Positions 8,113-16,543 of a stretch of 64,000 nucleotides of DNA are shown piece after piece. A model generated the notes under the pieces. The model was given only the letters and a program-made list of their open reading frames with translations, had not been told where the DNA came from and did no database searches. Made by a program: the position numbers and the translations under genes. Every line of letters begins with the position of its first letter. The first letter of the stretch is position 1. Source of the stretch: Cohnella sp. SGD-V74 (GTDB lineage Bacteria; Bacillota; Bacilli; Paenibacillales; Paenibacillaceae). The DNA is taken from positions 434,001 to 498,000 of the forward strand of contig NZ_PVYW01000003.1 of assembly GCF_003001675.1 (NCBI RefSeq), in the 5' to 3' direction.

Positions 8113-9898
8113 GAAGCATTTCTCCTTTCGTCGACAGCTTCACCCGGACGGTCGTGCCGCCCCCCTCCTTGCTTGCGATCCTTAGTCCGTATGCCGGACC
8201 GCAGATCATCTTGATTCTGGCGTTCACGTTGGCGAAGCCGATGCTGTGTCCCCCTTCGCCCCCAAGCCGCGCGCGATAATCCTCGTCCGACAACGCCGTC
8301 CGCAGCCGTCCGAGCCGCTCTTCGTTCATCCCGACCCCGTCGTCCTCGACAACGACGATCAAGTCGCTGCGGTCGTCCAAGTACGACTTGATTCGGAGAA
8401 CGCCGCGGTCCTCCTTCGGCTCCAGGCCGTGATATACGGCATTTTCGACGATTGGCTGCAAAATCATTTTCGGCACCGGGCATTCAAGACAATGCGCGTC
8501 GACCTCCAACTCGACGCTGAACCGCGAACCGAAGCGCAGCCGCTGAATGTGGAGGTAGGATTCCACGACGGCCAGTTCCGTCTGGAGCGGCACGATGCCT
8601 TCCCCTTTAATGCTGTAGCGGAATATGCTGCCGAGCGAAGCGGCGGCTTCCCGGATCTCCTGCGCTCCCTTGACGGCGGCCATGCCTTTGATCATTTCCA
8701 GCGTATTGTACAGGAAGTGCGGATGGATCTGGCTGCGCAAATACGCCAGCTCGGCCTTTTTCTTCTCCAGTTCCACGCCGTACAGAGTCGCGTGCGTATC
8801 GAGCAGTTCCCGTGTCAAGGAGTCGATTTTATTCAGCATGTTGTTGAACTCGGTGGCCATCAGGTTGATCTCCACGTAGCCGTCCAGATCGATTCTGCTC
8901 TTCAGCTTGGCCAGATCTCCCCGCTTCACGGTGCTCATGAAGTTGATCAGCTTCTTCAACGGAAGCAGAATATTGCCGGTAATCGCCTTGAACAGCATCG
9001 TCATCACGACGCCGCCGATCAGGAACATGACGATGAAGAAGATGCGTATCGCATTCATGTCGCGCATGACCGCGTCTTTGGGAATCATGCTGACGATCGC
9101 GCTCTTCATGTCGGGCAAATACTCCGAGTGGGCGATATAGGTTTCTCCCTCCCACTTCACCTCGCGTTTGATCGAACCGTCGCGCCCGGCTCCCAGCAGC
9201 TCCAGATCGTCGATCATGCGCAGCGATTCGTTGCCGGAGACGACCTTCCTCTGCCAATCGACGAAGAAGGACATCGTGTTCATTTCCGTAGACAGATCGC
9301 TGATCTCGCCCAGCAGCGCCTGCGGGGAAACGACGAAAAACAGCGTTCCAATCGTGTCGTTAAACCTTTCTCCCGGCTGCGAATATTTGATTTTCGACCC
9401 GATCAGGAACACGTTCTCCATCTCGTAATGGCGTCCGAAGTTTTGCAAGCCGTAATAGTGAAAGAACTTCCCTTCCGTAATGGCGCCTTGGTAGGCTTTC
9501 GTCAGTCCCCTCCCCCCGGCGATATCGATCCAACGCCCGTCTTCCCCATGAATGACAATATCGAGGATGCCCTCCTTCAGCGTCCTCGAATTGATAAACA
9601 AGCTGTCTACCCGTTTGGAGAGCATAAAGCTCTGCGCCTTGTCCGGTTCGATCAGAAAGTTCTGCACGTCCATATTAAAGGCGATGTTCATCATCAGACG
9701 CTCCAGAACGTCCTTGTTGGAGTGAACCGTCTGCCGCATCTGCAAAATCAGGTCTCCGGTCAGCTTCTCGTTGTTGGAGCCGATGATTCTGGCCATCTGC
9801 AAGTAGCTGGCCGACAGAATCGCCATCACGACCAGGGCGATCAGGCAAGCAATAATGGAGATTTGGGAACGAATCGTCAACTTCCGCAGCAAGTTCAC
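8102..9898 (-). CDS. YesM-type sensor histidine kinase
   Basis: About 598 residues. Membrane segment near the N-terminus (SQISIIACLIALVVMAILS), an extracytoplasmic sensor of about 250 residues, a second segment (FFIVMFLIGGVVMTMLF), HAMP region, then the His_kinase domain with the phospho-acceptor His in IHPHFLYNTLEM and an HATPase_c domain (ENAVYHGLEP, DDGVGM, GFANVNARI). The frame is open to a GTG at 9907, but GTG at 9898 has GGAG at 8 bp and is preferred. Pairs with the overlapping regulator gene. Such kinases sense extracellular carbohydrate, often together with the binding protein. Confidence 0.92.
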   Translation of the reverse strand: MNLLRKLTIRSQISIIACLIALVVMAILSASYLQMARIIGSNNEKLTGDLILQMRQTVHSNKDVLERLMMNIAFNMDVQNFLIEPDKAQSFMLSKRVDSLFINSRTLKEGILDIVIHGEDGRWIDIAGGRGLTKAYQGAITEGKFFHYYGLQNFGRHYEMENVFLIGSKIKYSQPGERFNDTIGTLFFVVSPQALLGEISDLSTEMNTMSFFVDWQRKVVSGNESLRMIDDLELLGAGRDGSIKREVKWEGETYIAHSEYLPDMKSAIVSMIPKDAVMRDMNAIRIFFIVMFLIGGVVMTMLFKAITGNILLPLKKLINFMSTVKRGDLAKLKSRIDLDGYVEINLMATEFNNMLNKIDSLTRELLDTHATLYGVELEKKKAELAYLRSQIHPHFLYNTLEMIKGMAAVKGAQEIREAAASLGSIFRYSIKGEGIVPLQTELAVVESYLHIQRLRFGSRFSVELEVDAHCLECPVPKMILQPIVENAVYHGLEPKEDRGVLRIKSYLDDRSDLIVVVEDDGVGMNEERLGRLRTALSDEDYRARLGGEGGHSIGFANVNARIKMICGPAYGLRIASKEGGGTTVRVKLSTKGEMLHAI

Positions 9899-9957
9899 AT
9901 CGATCACTCCATTCCGGTTGCCGGGATCGGCTCAGGCTGCCTTGCCTGGCCGCCGCT

Positions 9958-11568
9958 TCAGCTTCCCGCTTCGCCGGCCGAAGCCGCCTCCAGCAGCTTG
10001 CGTCGTACGGCTCGAAAATGCACCGGGTCGGTATTCGCCTCGGCGAAGCCCGTCATGCAGCTTCGCACGATCCCGTCGGCCAAGCCCGAATCGGACCGCG
10101 CCGCGATCCGCAGCAGCTCGAAATCCTCCGCTCCCGCTCTCATCGCCTCCAGTCTCATGCTGAGCCACGGCCCGTCATCCCCCGGATAGACGATATGCGT
10201 ATCGCCCGCGGGCACCCTCTTGCCGTGCACGCCGGGAGCCAGCATCGGATTGTTCGACTCGAACGGATCTTGATCGCGCAAATAGTAGTTAAAGCCCCAA
10301 TGAAGATAGCCCTCCAGACCGTACAGAAAGTTGCCCCAATGCAGCAGCCTCGTCTTGAGCAGCGGCAAGTCCATGAATCGGTTCAAGTAATAACCGCCCG
10401 GATTCCAGCACGTATAGAACCACAGCTTGTCGCCTCCGGCGCGAATTCGCTCGTAGTCCGCCAGATTGCGCTCGAAATCCCGGTTGGTCGGCACCCAGAT
10501 GTCCAACGCGCCGTCCAATCCGGTATCGACTACGGCGTCGACGAGCGGAACGCCCGGCATATGCTTCCGGACGATGCCGGACAACACTCTGTAATCCTGC
10601 GCGGATTGCGCGATCGGCTCGTCGGCGATATGCTGATCGACGAGATCCAGCCAGCCCTTGTCCGCAAGGAACCTCCGCCATGCGTCCAAGTATTGCGACA
10701 GGAAGGCATAGCCCTCCGGACTCGTCGCTTCGACGCTCCGGTCGTACGCCAGGACGAACCGCGGGTCTTCCCAGCCATCCCGAGTCGCGACATGCCCGCC
10801 TTCAATGCGCGAGAACCCCAGCTCCAGAAACAGCAAGATCAGGCGCTCCGCCCGGGAGAAGTCGAAAGCGTATGCGCCTTCGCCGGATTCGCGAATCTCG
10901 ACCAGCTCGGAATCGACGATAAAATGAGTCTGCCTCGTCCGGCGCATCGCCTCGCCGTAGCGGCGCACCATGGCCCAGAACTGCTCCGACCACTTCTCCA
11001 GCCCGTGCCGGCCGGCGATGTTGCCGAGCGAATACCAGTTCGTCAGCGACAGCGTCTCCCGCTTCGGGACGACGGCGGCGAATACTTCCAGCTTCACGTG
11101 AACCGCTGCGCGGCGCCCGCCGATCTCGAATCTCAGCTCGCCGGCGTAGCTCTGCGGCGGCAAAGCTTCATCGACGCGAAAGCAGACGTAGAGCGCCGCC
11201 CTGGCCCCGTCGACGCGGAAAGCGTTCCCGACCGGACGCAGCGCGTCGTACACTCTGAACGGCGCAAGCCGCGACGCATAATCGGCAGGAGTGCCTACCG
11301 GCACGGTGGAGTAATCGGGACCGGTATTCTCGCTGACCTTCGCGTCGAGCAGCCGGTACATCTCGACCGCTTCAAGGAGCGGGGAAGCGGCCGATTCGGG
11401 AATCCACTCCCAAGCCATCTCCCCGCCCGGCTCCAGCCCGTCCCACAGAAGCTGGCAGCCGATGTACGTTCCCCGCGCCGCTTCCAGCGCGATATCTCGC
11501 GCTCCGTCCGCCGCAATCTCCGTATCCGGATACAGCCACTCGTTCGCATCGTACGTCTGCCATTTCAT
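9958..11568 (-). CDS. DUF4091 / GH123-like protein, putative glycoside hydrolase
   Basis: 536 residues. No signal peptide, so probably cytoplasmic. The N-terminal 200 residues look like a beta-sandwich; the C-terminal part matches the DUF4091 family related to GH123 (HWGFNYYLRDQDPFESNN, GVHGKRVPAGDTHIVYPG, RLEAMRAGAEDFELLR). An Asp/Glu pair suited to catalysis is visible in DLVDQHIADEPI. The start is ATG 11568 because GGGAGGATGA precedes it. The frame continues open upstream through a fold-back repeat (11600-11766), and automatic annotation may wrongly add about 80 residues from it. It probably degrades imported oligosaccharides. Last gene of locus B. Confidence 0.8.
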   Translation of the reverse strand: MKWQTYDANEWLYPDTEIAADGARDIALEAARGTYIGCQLLWDGLEPGGEMAWEWIPESAASPLLEAVEMYRLLDAKVSENTGPDYSTVPVGTPADYASRLAPFRVYDALRPVGNAFRVDGARAALYVCFRVDEALPPQSYAGELRFEIGGRRAAVHVKLEVFAAVVPKRETLSLTNWYSLGNIAGRHGLEKWSEQFWAMVRRYGEAMRRTRQTHFIVDSELVEIRESGEGAYAFDFSRAERLILLFLELGFSRIEGGHVATRDGWEDPRFVLAYDRSVEATSPEGYAFLSQYLDAWRRFLADKGWLDLVDQHIADEPIAQSAQDYRVLSGIVRKHMPGVPLVDAVVDTGLDGALDIWVPTNRDFERNLADYERIRAGGDKLWFYTCWNPGGYYLNRFMDLPLLKTRLLHWGNFLYGLEGYLHWGFNYYLRDQDPFESNNPMLAPGVHGKRVPAGDTHIVYPGDDGPWLSMRLEAMRAGAEDFELLRIAARSDSGLADGIVRSCMTGFAEANTDPVHFRAVRRKLLEAASAGEAGS

Positions 11569-11599
11569 AGACTCATCCTCCCGCGTTCCTGTTATAGCT

Positions 11600-11766
11600 C
11601 TAGGGCGTGTATGCATACTCCGAGGATAGCAGATGTTGCCGAATTTTCGTTCCATGCAAGAAACTTTTGTGAAGGCGTACTGGAGGTACGTCAAGCAAAA
11701 GTGACGAAGCAGGGGGCGAAAAGGCGGTGATAGATGCCTCTGAGCGGGTTTGCATACACGCCCTAG
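11600..11766. repeat. Fold-back repeat element, copy 1 (167 bp)
   Basis: Bounded by perfect 16-bp terminal inverted repeats (CTAGGGCGTGTATGCA and its complement). Further nested inverted segments (ACTTTTG.../...CAAAAGT around a GTAC core; GCCGAATTTTCG/CGAAAAGGC) indicate that the whole element folds into one long imperfect hairpin. It matches the copy at 12820-12986 at all but 5 positions. No protein is obvious, although one minus frame is open throughout. Weak similarity of flanks (ATAGCT on the left, ATAGCT offset by one base on the right) may be a decayed target duplication. Best described as a MITE- or REP-like non-autonomous element. Confidence 0.85.
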
Positions 11767-11785
11767 CATAGCTTCAATCCGGGGC

Positions 11786-11828
11786 GGAGGGTATGTGCGG
11801 TCTGCAGTCATTTTCGTACATACCCTCC
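11786..11828. promoter_or_regulatory. Intergenic hairpin containing the shared GTATGTACGAAAA site
   Basis: Perfect 11-bp inverted repeat (GGAGGGTATGT / ACATACCCTCC) with a 21-nt spacer, between the phosphoesterase stop and the fold-back element. No T-run follows on the minus strand, so it is not a classic terminator. The minus-strand arm extends into GTATGTACGAAAA (11811-11823), identical to the motif upstream of the binding-protein gene of locus A. It may be a regulator site or an mRNA processing structure. Confidence 0.45.
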
Positions 11829-11833
11829 ATGTG

Positions 11834-12799
11834 TCACGCTCCGCCCTTCGGGAGATGAACGGGCAGCTCGGCGAGGCTCCCGTCGTTCTGGCGAATCCAG
11901 GTGTCGAAGCTTCGCTCTCCGGCCTTCAGACGGATGACGCGGGCCCCCGTCTTGAAGCGATCCCGCCGCGCTCCGTCGATGTAGCTCACATACCGCGTCG
12001 ACCGGCCGTAGCAGAGACGGATGCCGTGCAGCTCGCCGCTGTAATCGTTGGCATGGTCGTGGCCGACGAACGCGCCCATGACGTCGCCCATCTCCAGCAT
12101 GGCGGCGAACAGACCCGAATTCACCCGGGGAGAGCTGATCCCTTCGAAGCAGTGGCCTTCGCAAGTCCGCGTCTCCCATACTTCGCGATACTCGGGCAGC
12201 GGGATGTGGAAGAAAGCCAGCGAAGGCAGCGGAACTCCGCCGTTGGCCGCGGTCCGTCTGCCGGACTCCGCCGCGTACCATTCGATCTGGTCTCTGCGAA
12301 CCCAATCGTAGCCGCCGACGGACGGAACCGCGCTGTAGTCCCCGCTGTCCAGGAAGATCAGGGCCGCTGCCGGAGATCCGCCGGAGTCTGCAAGCGTAAT
12401 GCTGTAATTGCCCGCTCCGCTTAGATGGGGCGGGTCCTCCGAGGCGACGCAATGCCTGTGCGCCAATTGCTCTTCGTGCATTCGCCGGCGGGAGATCGCC
12501 CCTTCCGAATCGTGATTGCCGAACACGGCGGCCCACGGAATGTCTCTCTCTTCGGCGGGAGCGACAGCTTGCCGGAATGACGCCAGCGGATCTTGCCCTC
12601 TTGCGCTGGCCGTCACGTCTCCGGCGAATACGATCAGATCCGGCCGCTCGGCGGCAATGACCGTCTCCATCGTCTTCCTCGTCTCCGCATTGATATCCGG
12701 CGTATCCGGATCGTAATCTCCGTCGGCAATAAACTCCACGTCGGAGAACTGTACGATGACGAACGTTCCGTCGGCGCGAAACTTCATCGTTCGGCTCAT
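11834..12799 (-). CDS. Calcineurin-like metallophosphoesterase
   Basis: 321 residues, cytoplasmic. Metallophosphoesterase signatures in order: a degenerate first motif (FSDVEF where D-x-H is usual), GDV near residue 60 (FAGDVTAS), GNHD (FGNHDSEG), a His in FHIPLPEY, and GHDHAND near residue 235. The motif pattern resembles Dcr2/YkuE-like phosphohydrolases; loss of the first-motif His is worth noting. ATG 12799 follows AGAGGAGATGA, and this ribosome site begins 4 bp downstream of the end of the fold-back element. It lies within locus B between binding protein and DUF4091 gene. Substrate unknown. Confidence 0.85.
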   Translation of the reverse strand: MSRTMKFRADGTFVIVQFSDVEFIADGDYDPDTPDINAETRKTMETVIAAERPDLIVFAGDVTASARGQDPLASFRQAVAPAEERDIPWAAVFGNHDSEGAISRRRMHEEQLAHRHCVASEDPPHLSGAGNYSITLADSGGSPAAALIFLDSGDYSAVPSVGGYDWVRRDQIEWYAAESGRRTAANGGVPLPSLAFFHIPLPEYREVWETRTCEGHCFEGISSPRVNSGLFAAMLEMGDVMGAFVGHDHANDYSGELHGIRLCYGRSTRYVSYIDGARRDRFKTGARVIRLKAGERSFDTWIRQNDGSLAELPVHLPKGGA

Positions 12800-12819
12800 G
12801 GCATATTCATCTCCTCTCT

Positions 12820-12986
12820 CTAGGGCGTGTATGCATACTCCGAAGATAGCAGATGTTGCCGAATTTTCGTTCCATGCAAGGAACTTTTGTGAAGGCGTAC
12901 CGGAGGTACGTCAAGCAAAAGTGACGCAGCAGGGGGCGAAAAGGCGGTGATAGATGCCTCCGAGCGGGTTTGCATACACGCCCTAG
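12820..12986. repeat. Fold-back repeat element, copy 2 (167 bp)
   Basis: Second copy of the element at 11600-11766, same orientation, same length, 5 mismatches. Its right end supplies the TAG stop codon (12983-12985, inside CTAG) of the solute-binding-protein gene, and its left end lies 4 bp from the ribosome site of the phosphoesterase gene. It therefore fills almost the whole gap between two cotranscribed genes. No target duplication is apparent here. Confidence 0.85.
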
Positions 12987-14533
12987 TACCCTGCCGCCTT
13001 CGCCTCTTGATCGAGCAGTTCGAGGAATTTCGTCCCCGCCATGCTCATCCACTCTTCGCGATAACGGTCCCAATCCTCGTCGTAGTTCTGCGACTGAATG
13101 ACGAGCATCGTAATCGCCTGGCCGGTATAGTCGAACAGTTGCTTATACAGGTCCAGCGCTTCGAAGCTGAGATCCAGAAACCGCAGCGGATCCGGGCTCG
13201 GGTCCCCGTAACTCTCGAATCCCGCCTGAAGGTCGCGCTTGTACAGTTCGTCCTCCTCCATCGAAGGCACGTAGGAAGTGGCGATTCCGCGCAGCGCGGC
13301 GCCCGGGTCCGCGTCGCCGAGCTTCTGGCCTTCCGGCAGCAGGCTGACGATCGCGTCTCCCTCCTGCTTGTAATGAACGTCTTCGACGCCGTAGGAAACC
13401 AGCTTCATCCCTTCCTCGCTGAGCAGGAAGTCGAGCAGCTTAAGCGCCTTGTCCCGCTTCTCCGCGCTGGACTGCGCATTGATCGAATACGCTCCCCACC
13501 AGTTCGGATTGCCGTCGATTCTTGTGAAGCCGTTCTTGCCTTCGAGCAGATGCGGAATATAGGTAAACATCGTTGCCGGATCGCGGTCCGGATAAGCTTT
13601 CTTGAATCCTTCGTATACGTTGTTGTAGGAAGCCGCATGAATGATGCCCGTCTTGCCGGAGACGAATCTCTCAATCTTCTGCTCTTGATTGATCAGCATG
13701 AACTCCGGGTCCATAATGCGCTCGGTATATAACTGGCGCAGGTAGCGCAGCGCTTCCTTCATCTCGTCGGAGACCACCTCGAGCGTCCAGCTCCCGTCTG
13801 CCTTCCTCGCCCGCAGCAAGCTGGTATTAAACGGATTGATGATCGGATACAAATCCTGAAGATTCTCTCCCGCTCCGATGCCGAACGTGTCGGCGCTGCC
13901 GTTGCCGTCCGGATCGTTCAGCGTGAACTCCTTGGCCACGTTGTAGAGGTCGTCCATCGTTTTCGGCATGGGCAGCCCGAGCTTGTTCAGCCAATCCGTG
14001 CGGATGAGCATCGCTCTACCGTTGGACGTTTTGTTGGCGGAATTCAGCAAGTAGAGCGAATAGTGCTTGCCGCCGCTCGCCTTCTTCTCGTCCTCGAACG
14101 GCTCCAGCCACTTCGCCAGATTCGGATAGCCGTCCGTATGATCGCTGATCGGCAGCAGGATTCCTTCCTGAATCCAGCGCTTGTACACGCCCATATACTC
14201 GCCCATGAACATCCCCAGACTGTAGTTGAAAAACAGATCCGGCAGCTCGCCCGAAGCGATCATCATGTTCAGCTTCTGGTCGTAGTCGTTCCAGCCGGAG
14301 GAAATAATCTTCAAGTCGACGTTCAGTTTCTGCCGAATCTCCTTATAGATGGGAGAATTCCCGCTCAGCTCAAGCGAGCCCGGCATCAGAATGGTCAGTT
14401 CGACGGGAGCTTGCCCCTCTTCCTGCCGCGCCGTTTCCTCTTTCTTGCTGCAGCCCGCCAGCACCGTCACCGCCGCTATAACCGCCGCCAGAGCGTATAA
14501 CCCCGCCGATATCCACCTTTTTTTCTTCCCCAT
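12983..14533 (-). CDS. Solute-binding lipoprotein (LipO/YtcQ type)
   Basis: 516 residues, typical of the longer binding proteins that pair with LplB/YtcP permeases. Signal peptide with lipobox LAGC (Cys28) and a charged linker. Family features include WNDYDQKLNMMIASGELPD, RTDWLNKLGLPMPKTMDDLY and a DPDGNG loop. The stop codon lies inside the terminal inverted repeat of the downstream fold-back element; whether the C-terminus (ending EAKAAGY) was trimmed by the insertion cannot be told here. Third transport gene of locus B, after the two permeases. Confidence 0.9.
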   Translation of the reverse strand: MGKKKRWISAGLYALAAVIAAVTVLAGCSKKEETARQEEGQAPVELTILMPGSLELSGNSPIYKEIRQKLNVDLKIISSGWNDYDQKLNMMIASGELPDLFFNYSLGMFMGEYMGVYKRWIQEGILLPISDHTDGYPNLAKWLEPFEDEKKASGGKHYSLYLLNSANKTSNGRAMLIRTDWLNKLGLPMPKTMDDLYNVAKEFTLNDPDGNGSADTFGIGAGENLQDLYPIINPFNTSLLRARKADGSWTLEVVSDEMKEALRYLRQLYTERIMDPEFMLINQEQKIERFVSGKTGIIHAASYNNVYEGFKKAYPDRDPATMFTYIPHLLEGKNGFTRIDGNPNWWGAYSINAQSSAEKRDKALKLLDFLLSEEGMKLVSYGVEDVHYKQEGDAIVSLLPEGQKLGDADPGAALRGIATSYVPSMEEDELYKRDLQAGFESYGDPSPDPLRFLDLSFEALDLYKQLFDYTGQAITMLVIQSQNYDEDWDRYREEWMSMAGTKFLELLDQEAKAAGY

Positions 14534-14587
14534 GCGACTCGCACCCCTTTGTCATTCACAGATTGGATTTGGTCCGAACGTCCGCGC

Positions 14588-15502
14588 TCAGCTCTTGATC
14601 GCGCCGATCATCACGCCTTTGGCAAAGTGCTTCTGGATAAAGGGATAGACCAGCATGATCGGCACGATGGACACGATAATGACCGCGTTCTTGATCGTCT
14701 TGTCGAGCGTCATCCGTTCGACTTGAACGGTGGCGTTCAGCAGAAACTTGTTATCCTCCACCAAAATGTCGCGCAGCACCATCGCCAGCGGCCATAGCGA
14801 CTTGTCCTGAAGATACATCATGGGCGTCATCCAGTTGTTCCATTGCCCGACCGCCACGAACAGCCCTACAGTCGCGAGCACCGGCCCCGACAGCGGCAAA
14901 ATTACGCGCAGCCATATTTTCGCATACCCCGCTCCGTCGATCAGGGCGGACTCTTCCAGCTCCTTCGGCAGCGATTGAATAAACGTCTTCATCACGATCA
15001 GATTAAATACGCTTATTCCGGAAGGGATGATCATAACGAGCAGATTGTTCATCAGATTCAAGCTCTTGATCAGCAAATAGGTCGGAATCAGGCCTCCGCT
15101 GGCGAACATCGTCAGGATAAAAAAGAGGAAGATCGCGTTGCGCAGCGGCAAATCCCGCTTCGTCAAAGAATAGGCGGCGGCCGAGGTAATGAGCAATTGG
15201 TAGACGACCGCCCCGATCGTCACGACGATCGCTATTAGGAAGCCGTTCATAATGAATTTCGACCCGAAGACGAAACGGTAAGCGTCCAGCGTCACTTTCT
15301 TCGGATACAGATTAAAGCTGCTGCGAATCGCCTCGTCGTACGGAAGCAGCGATCCGACCATCACGTACCAGAGCGGATACAGCGTTACGATCGCAAGCAC
15401 GATCAGAAAAATCGCATTCGCGGCATCGAACGCCGAAGCTCCGACATTCGCCGTTCGCACGCGCGCTTGCGCCGTACGGCCGGCTCTAACGAAATTGTTC
15501 AT
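14588..15502 (-). CDS. ABC transporter permease (YtcP/LplC type)
   Basis: 304 residues from ATG 15502 (MNNFVRAG...), with a purine-rich site (GAAGGAAG) before it and 25 bp after the stop of the upstream permease. The frame extends further upstream, but that would overlap the upstream gene. Six hydrophobic segments; EAA loop EESALIDGAGYAKIWLRVILP. The N-terminal pattern TLYPLWYVMVGSL is typical of the YtcP group. Works with the LplB-type permease and the lipoprotein at 12983-14533. Confidence 0.9.
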   Translation of the reverse strand: MNNFVRAGRTAQARVRTANVGASAFDAANAIFLIVLAIVTLYPLWYVMVGSLLPYDEAIRSSFNLYPKKVTLDAYRFVFGSKFIMNGFLIAIVVTIGAVVYQLLITSAAAYSLTKRDLPLRNAIFLFFILTMFASGGLIPTYLLIKSLNLMNNLLVMIIPSGISVFNLIVMKTFIQSLPKELEESALIDGAGYAKIWLRVILPLSGPVLATVGLFVAVGQWNNWMTPMMYLQDKSLWPLAMVLRDILVEDNKFLLNATVQVERMTLDKTIKNAVIIVSIVPIMLVYPFIQKHFAKGVMIGAIKS

Positions 15503-15527
15503 CGCGGTTCGCTTCCTTCGCAAGAAA

Positions 15528-16424
15528 TCAATAAATGTTGTTGCCGCTCGTCTTCTGCGCAATCTTGTTCGCCGTCACAAGCATGATGAGATTGATGAGG
15601 TTGAGGAACAACCCGACCGTCGTCGCCATGCTGTAGCGGCCTTCCGTCAATCCGATCCGGAAAATATACGTATCGATAATGTCGCCGCTCTCGTACACCA
15701 TCGGATTGTACAGGTTGAACACTTGATCGAAGCCGCCTCCGCTCATCAAGCTGCCAACGCTGAGAATGAGCAGCATCGTCGTGACGGGCGCGATCGACGG
15801 CAGCGTAATGTGCAGCATCTGCTTGAACCGGTTCGCGCCGTCGACGCGCGCCGCTTCGTACAGCTCGGGAGAGACGCCGGCGATGGCCGCCAAAAAAATA
15901 ATCGTCCCCCAGCCGACCTCCTTCCAGAGCGCCGACAAGATCAGCAGCGGCCGGAACATCTCGTTGTTGGACAGGAATTGAATCTTCGCCGAGCCAAACG
16001 CGTGCAGCAGATTGTTGACCAATCCGTCGTTGGACAGCAGCACGAACAAAATGCCCGAGATCGTCACCCACGAGATGAAATGGGGCAAGTAGACGATCGT
16101 TTGAATCGTTCGCTTGAACAGCGCTTGCCTGACCTCGTTCAGCAGCAGCGCCAGAATGATCGGCGCGGGAAATCCGAACAGCAGGCGCAGCATGCTGATC
16201 TCCACCGTATTGCGCATAACCTGCCAAAACTTCTTGAGTCCGAACACCGTTTCGAAGTTGGCCAGGCCGACCCAAGGGCTTCCCATAATGCCTTTCGTAA
16301 TCCAAAATTCCTTGAACGCGATTACGATGCCGTACATCGGAACGTAGCTAAAGACGAATATCGTCACGATCGCCGGCAGCAGCATGACATACAGCATTCC
16401 GTACTTTCTCATTGCGACGCTCAT
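15528..16424 (-). CDS. ABC transporter permease (LplB/YtcP-partner type)
   Basis: 298 residues from ATG 16424, which follows a near-perfect AAGGAGGT (spacing about 12; the ATG at 16412 is an alternative). N-terminal signature YVMLLPAIVTIFVFSYVPMYGIVIAFK and the EAA loop YEAARVDGANRFKQMLHITLP place it in the polysaccharide permease LplB group. First gene of the transport part of locus B and preceded by a candidate promoter/operator at 16476-16511. Confidence 0.9.
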   Translation of the reverse strand: MSVAMRKYGMLYVMLLPAIVTIFVFSYVPMYGIVIAFKEFWITKGIMGSPWVGLANFETVFGLKKFWQVMRNTVEISMLRLLFGFPAPIILALLLNEVRQALFKRTIQTIVYLPHFISWVTISGILFVLLSNDGLVNNLLHAFGSAKIQFLSNNEMFRPLLILSALWKEVGWGTIIFLAAIAGVSPELYEAARVDGANRFKQMLHITLPSIAPVTTMLLILSVGSLMSGGGFDQVFNLYNPMVYESGDIIDTYIFRIGLTEGRYSMATTVGLFLNLINLIMLVTANKIAQKTSGNNIY

Positions 16425-16475
16425 GCGACTTGGGTACCTCCTTCCCCGCGAAGTGTGAAAGCCCTTACAGATTCT

Positions 16476-16511
16476 ATTGTAAGAGCCCCCGTCTCCGGGC
16501 GACATGTCGCC
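16476..16511 (-). promoter_or_regulatory. Putative promoter with overlapping palindromic operator
   Basis: TACAAT (16476-16481, minus strand) is a good -10. At the -35 position there is no TTGACA but a perfect 14-bp palindrome, GGCGACATGTCGCC (16498-16511). The arrangement suggests control of the permease operon by a dimeric protein binding over the -35 region, possibly the regulator encoded just upstream. A separate short inverted repeat (TTACA...TGTAA) flanks the -10 region. Confidence 0.45.
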
Positions 16512-16543
16512 AGATTAGGGAAGGATGTAGTTATGTTAGGCCC

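Noticed and set aside
11786-11828. Intrinsic terminator
   Set aside because: The stem is good but no T-run follows on either strand.
12807-13073. 88-codon minus frame through fold-back copy 2
   Set aside because: It consists mostly of the repeat element; a matching frame exists in the other copy only because the DNA is repeated.
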